Shown here piece by piece: positions 61,918 to 64,000 of a DNA stretch of 64,000 nucleotides. Source of the DNA: Ignelater luminosus (Eukaryota; Arthropoda; Insecta; Coleoptera; Elateridae); NCBI GenBank assembly GCA_011009095.1, contig VTPC01000990.1, positions 1 to 64,000 on the forward strand, given 5' to 3'. Position 1 is the stretch's first letter, and each line of letters starts with the position of its first letter. The position numbers and the translations under genes were made by a program. Under the pieces are notes generated by a model. That model searched no databases. It saw only the letters and a list, made by a program, of their open reading frames with translations, and had not been told where the DNA came from.

Positions 61918-62310
61918 AACACCCGATGCTGCATCATAATTTACATTATACGAGCGTTTACACCAAGCTCCATCCGTGACAACAGTTAATAAAGGAATGC
62001 CTTCTTCATCAACATCGCCTGATGCAATAGCAAGAGCTGCTTCTTCTTTGCCGGCTTCCTCGATTGTTTGTAAAGCAGTTTTACAAATGACTTCTTCTAC
62101 TGATTCATGACATCTTTGATATGTTTTGCGAGCCATGAATGGAACATTTAGTATTGCCATCATTTCTTCGCATTGAGAATAACCAATGCCTGTAGACACC
62201 GCTGCCAGAGTTGTAGCTAGATTTACACCCATATCTTTGGTGCTTCTGTCCAGTACGTCTGTTTCTAATGTTTGCTCAAGTCCACACATTTTACATTTTA
62301 GGTGAAAGAT
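61918..62310 (-). pseudogene. Mutator-like transposase exon, first DDE block
   Basis: After TTTTTTTAG near 62,311 the frame reads SIFHLKCKMCGLEQTLETDV then MGVNLATTLAAVSTGIGYSQ, CEEMMAILNVPFMARKTYQR and CHESVEEVICKTALQTIEEA, ending EEGIPLLTVVTDGAWCKRSY then NVNYDAASGV, where the donor GTAAGT begins (61,917). The Asp in VVTDGAW is the first catalytic residue of the family. The exon itself is unbroken. The intron 61,917-61,810 is phase 0 and splices to ACIIGQRTG. Confidence 0.75.
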
Positions 62311-62320
62311 ACTAAAAAAA

Positions 62321-62680
62321 CTAAAACAATTCAACGTTCGTAAACTGATCTGGCAGCAGTCGCCACCTATCATTTTATATTCAATACCTTATTGGATTCG
62401 CAGATCTTATGCGATGCGTGTCATCATTTCACACAGTATTACTAGCAGTTGTAACAGGTGTAACTGGGGTACTCACGGAAAAACTAAAACAAATCAACGT
62501 TCGTAAACTGATCTGACAGCAGTCGCCACCTATCATTCTATATTCAATACCTTATTGGATTCGCAGATCTTACGCGATGCGTGTCATCATTTTTCACAGT
62601 ATCACTAGCAGTTGCAACAGATGCAAGTGGGGTACTCTCGGAAAAACTGAAACAAATCAACGTTTGCAGAGCTGTTTGAA
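62321..62680. repeat. 163-bp tandem duplication
   Basis: CTAAAAC..TCAACGTTCG starts at 62,321 and again at 62,484, exactly 163 bp apart, and a third partial start (CTGAAACAAATCAACGTTTG) falls 163 bp further on at 62,647. The two full units are nearly identical across TATCATT.TATATTCAATAC and CATCATTT..CACAGTAT. It lies between exon 2 and the next exon of the Mutator-like gene, so it probably lengthened that intron. Confidence 0.9.
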
Positions 62681-62706
62681 GAACATTACAGTGTTTCACT
62701 GTTTAA

Positions 62707-63588
62707 CCCTTATCCGGTCAAGGTGGGTCCAGTGGAACCGGGACCCATTTTACTATGGCATAATCTAAAATATTCGTCTTAGGGGAATTAGCCCATATTA
62801 GATTTCGAAGAATGTTCAAAATAATTTTGGGAAAAGTTATCAAAAGCAATGGAAACAAGATAATGAACACGGCCTAGAACATTTTGGGAAGAATTGAATA
62901 GAAAGGAATTGATGGAGCAAATATTATATAAATCTAATGTAAGTAATTGTAATAAATTAAATAATCTATTAATAAAAATAAAGTTAATAAAATTTATATA
63001 GAAAAACTGTGTTTTAATCGAGTCTCCCTAATTATTAAACAACACTTAATTACGGTGATTTATGGTTTTATGAATATTGTAGAATACAGAATTGTGAAAT
63101 TGACTGACTTGATATTTTTTAGATGTCATTGTACCAAAATACAAAAATAAACTGACCCTTTATAAAAATTGCAAATGTTAGAAGTTTTCAAAATAGTTTG
63201 GAAAAGGTCTTTTGTATGTCTGGGGATATTAAATAAAAATCCAAGGCTAATTGATACTTTTTCTTGTGCGAAGCAAAAGTCACGTAGAAGTTATAAAATA
63301 TATGACGGTAGAAAAATTATAAAGAAATGAAGAATACCCAATACAAAGATATGGTTTTTATGATGTGATCTTTTGGCGCTTCCGCTGCACTTCTAGGTAA
63401 ATTAGGTTATACGATTTTGAAGAATTATATCCAACCAGAGAAATCTTAAATAAAACAGATAAGAGCAATATTTGTTTTATTTTACTTAATTACCCATGTA
63501 TGTAATATAACAAAAAGTACCACACAAACTTTATAATGCAAAGGGCCTTGCCCGGTAGCGTAATTAAAATACGTTGCTCGGATAAGGG
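62707..63588. mobile_element. Non-autonomous piggyBac-like element
   Basis: TTAA (62,703-62,706) is followed by CCCTTATCCGGTCAAGG. At the other end CGGATAAGGG is followed by TTGA (63,589-63,592), a one-base variant of TTAA. So the 10-bp ends are perfect inverted repeats starting CCC, with a TTAA-type target duplication, as for piggyBac. Further inside, CAAGGTGGG and its inverted counterpart GGGCCTTGCCC give imperfect subterminal pairing. No transposase motif lies within its 882 bp. It interrupts the second exon of the Mutator-like gene: removing it joins RHVQ to TVKHCNVLQTALQT in frame. Confidence 0.7.
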
Positions 63589-63670
63589 TTGAACGTGTCT
63601 AAAGGTACCTTGTTTGATTTTTTTTGCCAGAGACAAAACTTCTTCATCGTGTCTTTTCTTCCGCAAAGCT
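63589..63670 (-). pseudogene. Mutator-like gene, second exon (interrupted)
   Basis: Begins after ATTTTAG (63,671) and continues the first exon's frame: ALRKKRHDEEVLSLAKKIKQ then GTFRHVQ, cut by the TTAA-target insertion. The far side of the exon resumes at about 62,706 (TVKHCNVLQTALQT). Its link to the Mutator-like protein is inferred from strand, order and splice phase; the sequence itself is not one I recognise. Confidence 0.5.
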
Positions 63671-63878
63671 CTAAAATCATTTTATATAAAATATAAATTG
63701 GGAATGTATTCTACAATCAGAGTAAATATGCATTAAGTTATTCAAAGAAAATGAATGGATTTAATTCTTTTGAACCTTATAACGTTATTATATTATAAGT
63801 TTATGACTTATAACTTCATAATAGTTACAAATAAAATGCATACATGATAATGATATGTGTAATTTTTATAATACTTAC

Positions 63879-63970
63879 TTCATCATCAATCTTCTACGAC
63901 TTTTTCTCGGTGCACCTAATGTTTTCGCTTTTCCTTTCGATAACTTTTCTACTAATGTATACTTTCCCAT
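63879..63970 (-). CDS. Putative first exon of the Mutator-like gene
   Basis: ATG at 63,970 (minus strand) opens MGKYTLVEKLSKGKAKTLGA then PRKSRRRLMM, a very basic leader. The donor GTAAGT follows at 63,878, leaving phase 2, which agrees exactly with the acceptor at 63,671. Basic N-termini of this kind are usual in transposases and in nuclear proteins generally. It could also be the first exon of an unrelated gene. Confidence 0.45.
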
Positions 63971-64000
63971 TTTTTAAAAATAAAATAAACGATAGAAAAT

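Larger units (their letters stand above)
60950..63970 (-). mobile_element. Mutator-like element with YqaJ domain, partly deleted
   Basis: Minus-strand exons occur in order: 63,970-63,879, 63,670 to about 63,589, 62,31x to 61,918, 61,809-61,248 and 61,144 to about 61,003. The middle of the transposase (present in the 58-59 kb copy) has been deleted. Two further changes sit inside it: an 882-bp piggyBac-like insertion at 62,707-63,588 and a 163-bp tandem duplication at 62,321 onward. Long terminal inverted repeats, usual for Mutator-like elements, were not located. Confidence 0.65.

Overview
This is AT-rich animal nuclear DNA, most likely from an insect. I infer this from short GT-AG introns (58, 62 and 108 nt), very AT-rich spacer, and the mix of mobile elements: DD34D and DD41D mariners, Tc1-like, pogo/Tigger, piggyBac, hAT of the ZBED type, Mutator-like elements fused to a YqaJ nuclease, and RTE-like and CR1/Jockey-like LINEs. 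The order cannot be fixed from sequence alone; a beetle-like genome would fit. I found no intact host gene. The only host-like coding piece is a short lipase-type exon remnant near 9.8 kb. I recognised no rRNA, tRNA, CRISPR array or virus-like element.

Layout. 0.57-1.0 kb: N-terminal fragment of a Mutator-like transposase. 1-7.4 kb: unassigned AT-rich DNA. 7.5-8.96 kb: a diverged tandem repeat array with recurrent CACCTG sites. 9.77-9.9 kb: lipase-like exon. 14.1-14.8 kb: Tc1-like remnant. 19.3-20.6 kb: complete DD41D mariner with perfect 33-bp inverted repeats and an open 361-codon transposase gene. 22.15-28.2 kb: a three-level nest, with a decayed piggyBac split by an RTE-like LINE that is itself split by a younger CR1/Jockey-like LINE. 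32.2-33 kb: another RTE-like fragment. 34.7-38.5 kb: a ZBED-type hAT split in its BED finger by a young DD34D mariner. 39.06-42.6 kb: a 3.5-kb DNA element with 39-bp inverted repeats, subterminal repeats, compact introns and a poorly characterised transposase-like protein; this is the most interesting object here. 47-47.6 kb: decayed mariner. 48.2-49.1 kb: three-copy tandem repeat. 51.3-52.9 kb: decayed mariner-like copy. 53.2-54.9 kb: probable pogo/Tigger remnant. 58-64 kb: a dense cluster of two Mutator-like copies in opposite orientation, a second member of the 39-42 kb family, a Tigger fragment, and a non-autonomous piggyBac-like element.

The sequences do not form a pathway or operon. They are layers of transposon invasion. 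Insertion into insertion gives relative ages: the CR1-like LINE and the two mariners are the youngest, while the piggyBac, pogo, Tc1 and 51-kb mariner copies are old and heavily broken. Coordinates of decayed copies are approximate. Family calls rest on protein motifs read by eye, without database searches.
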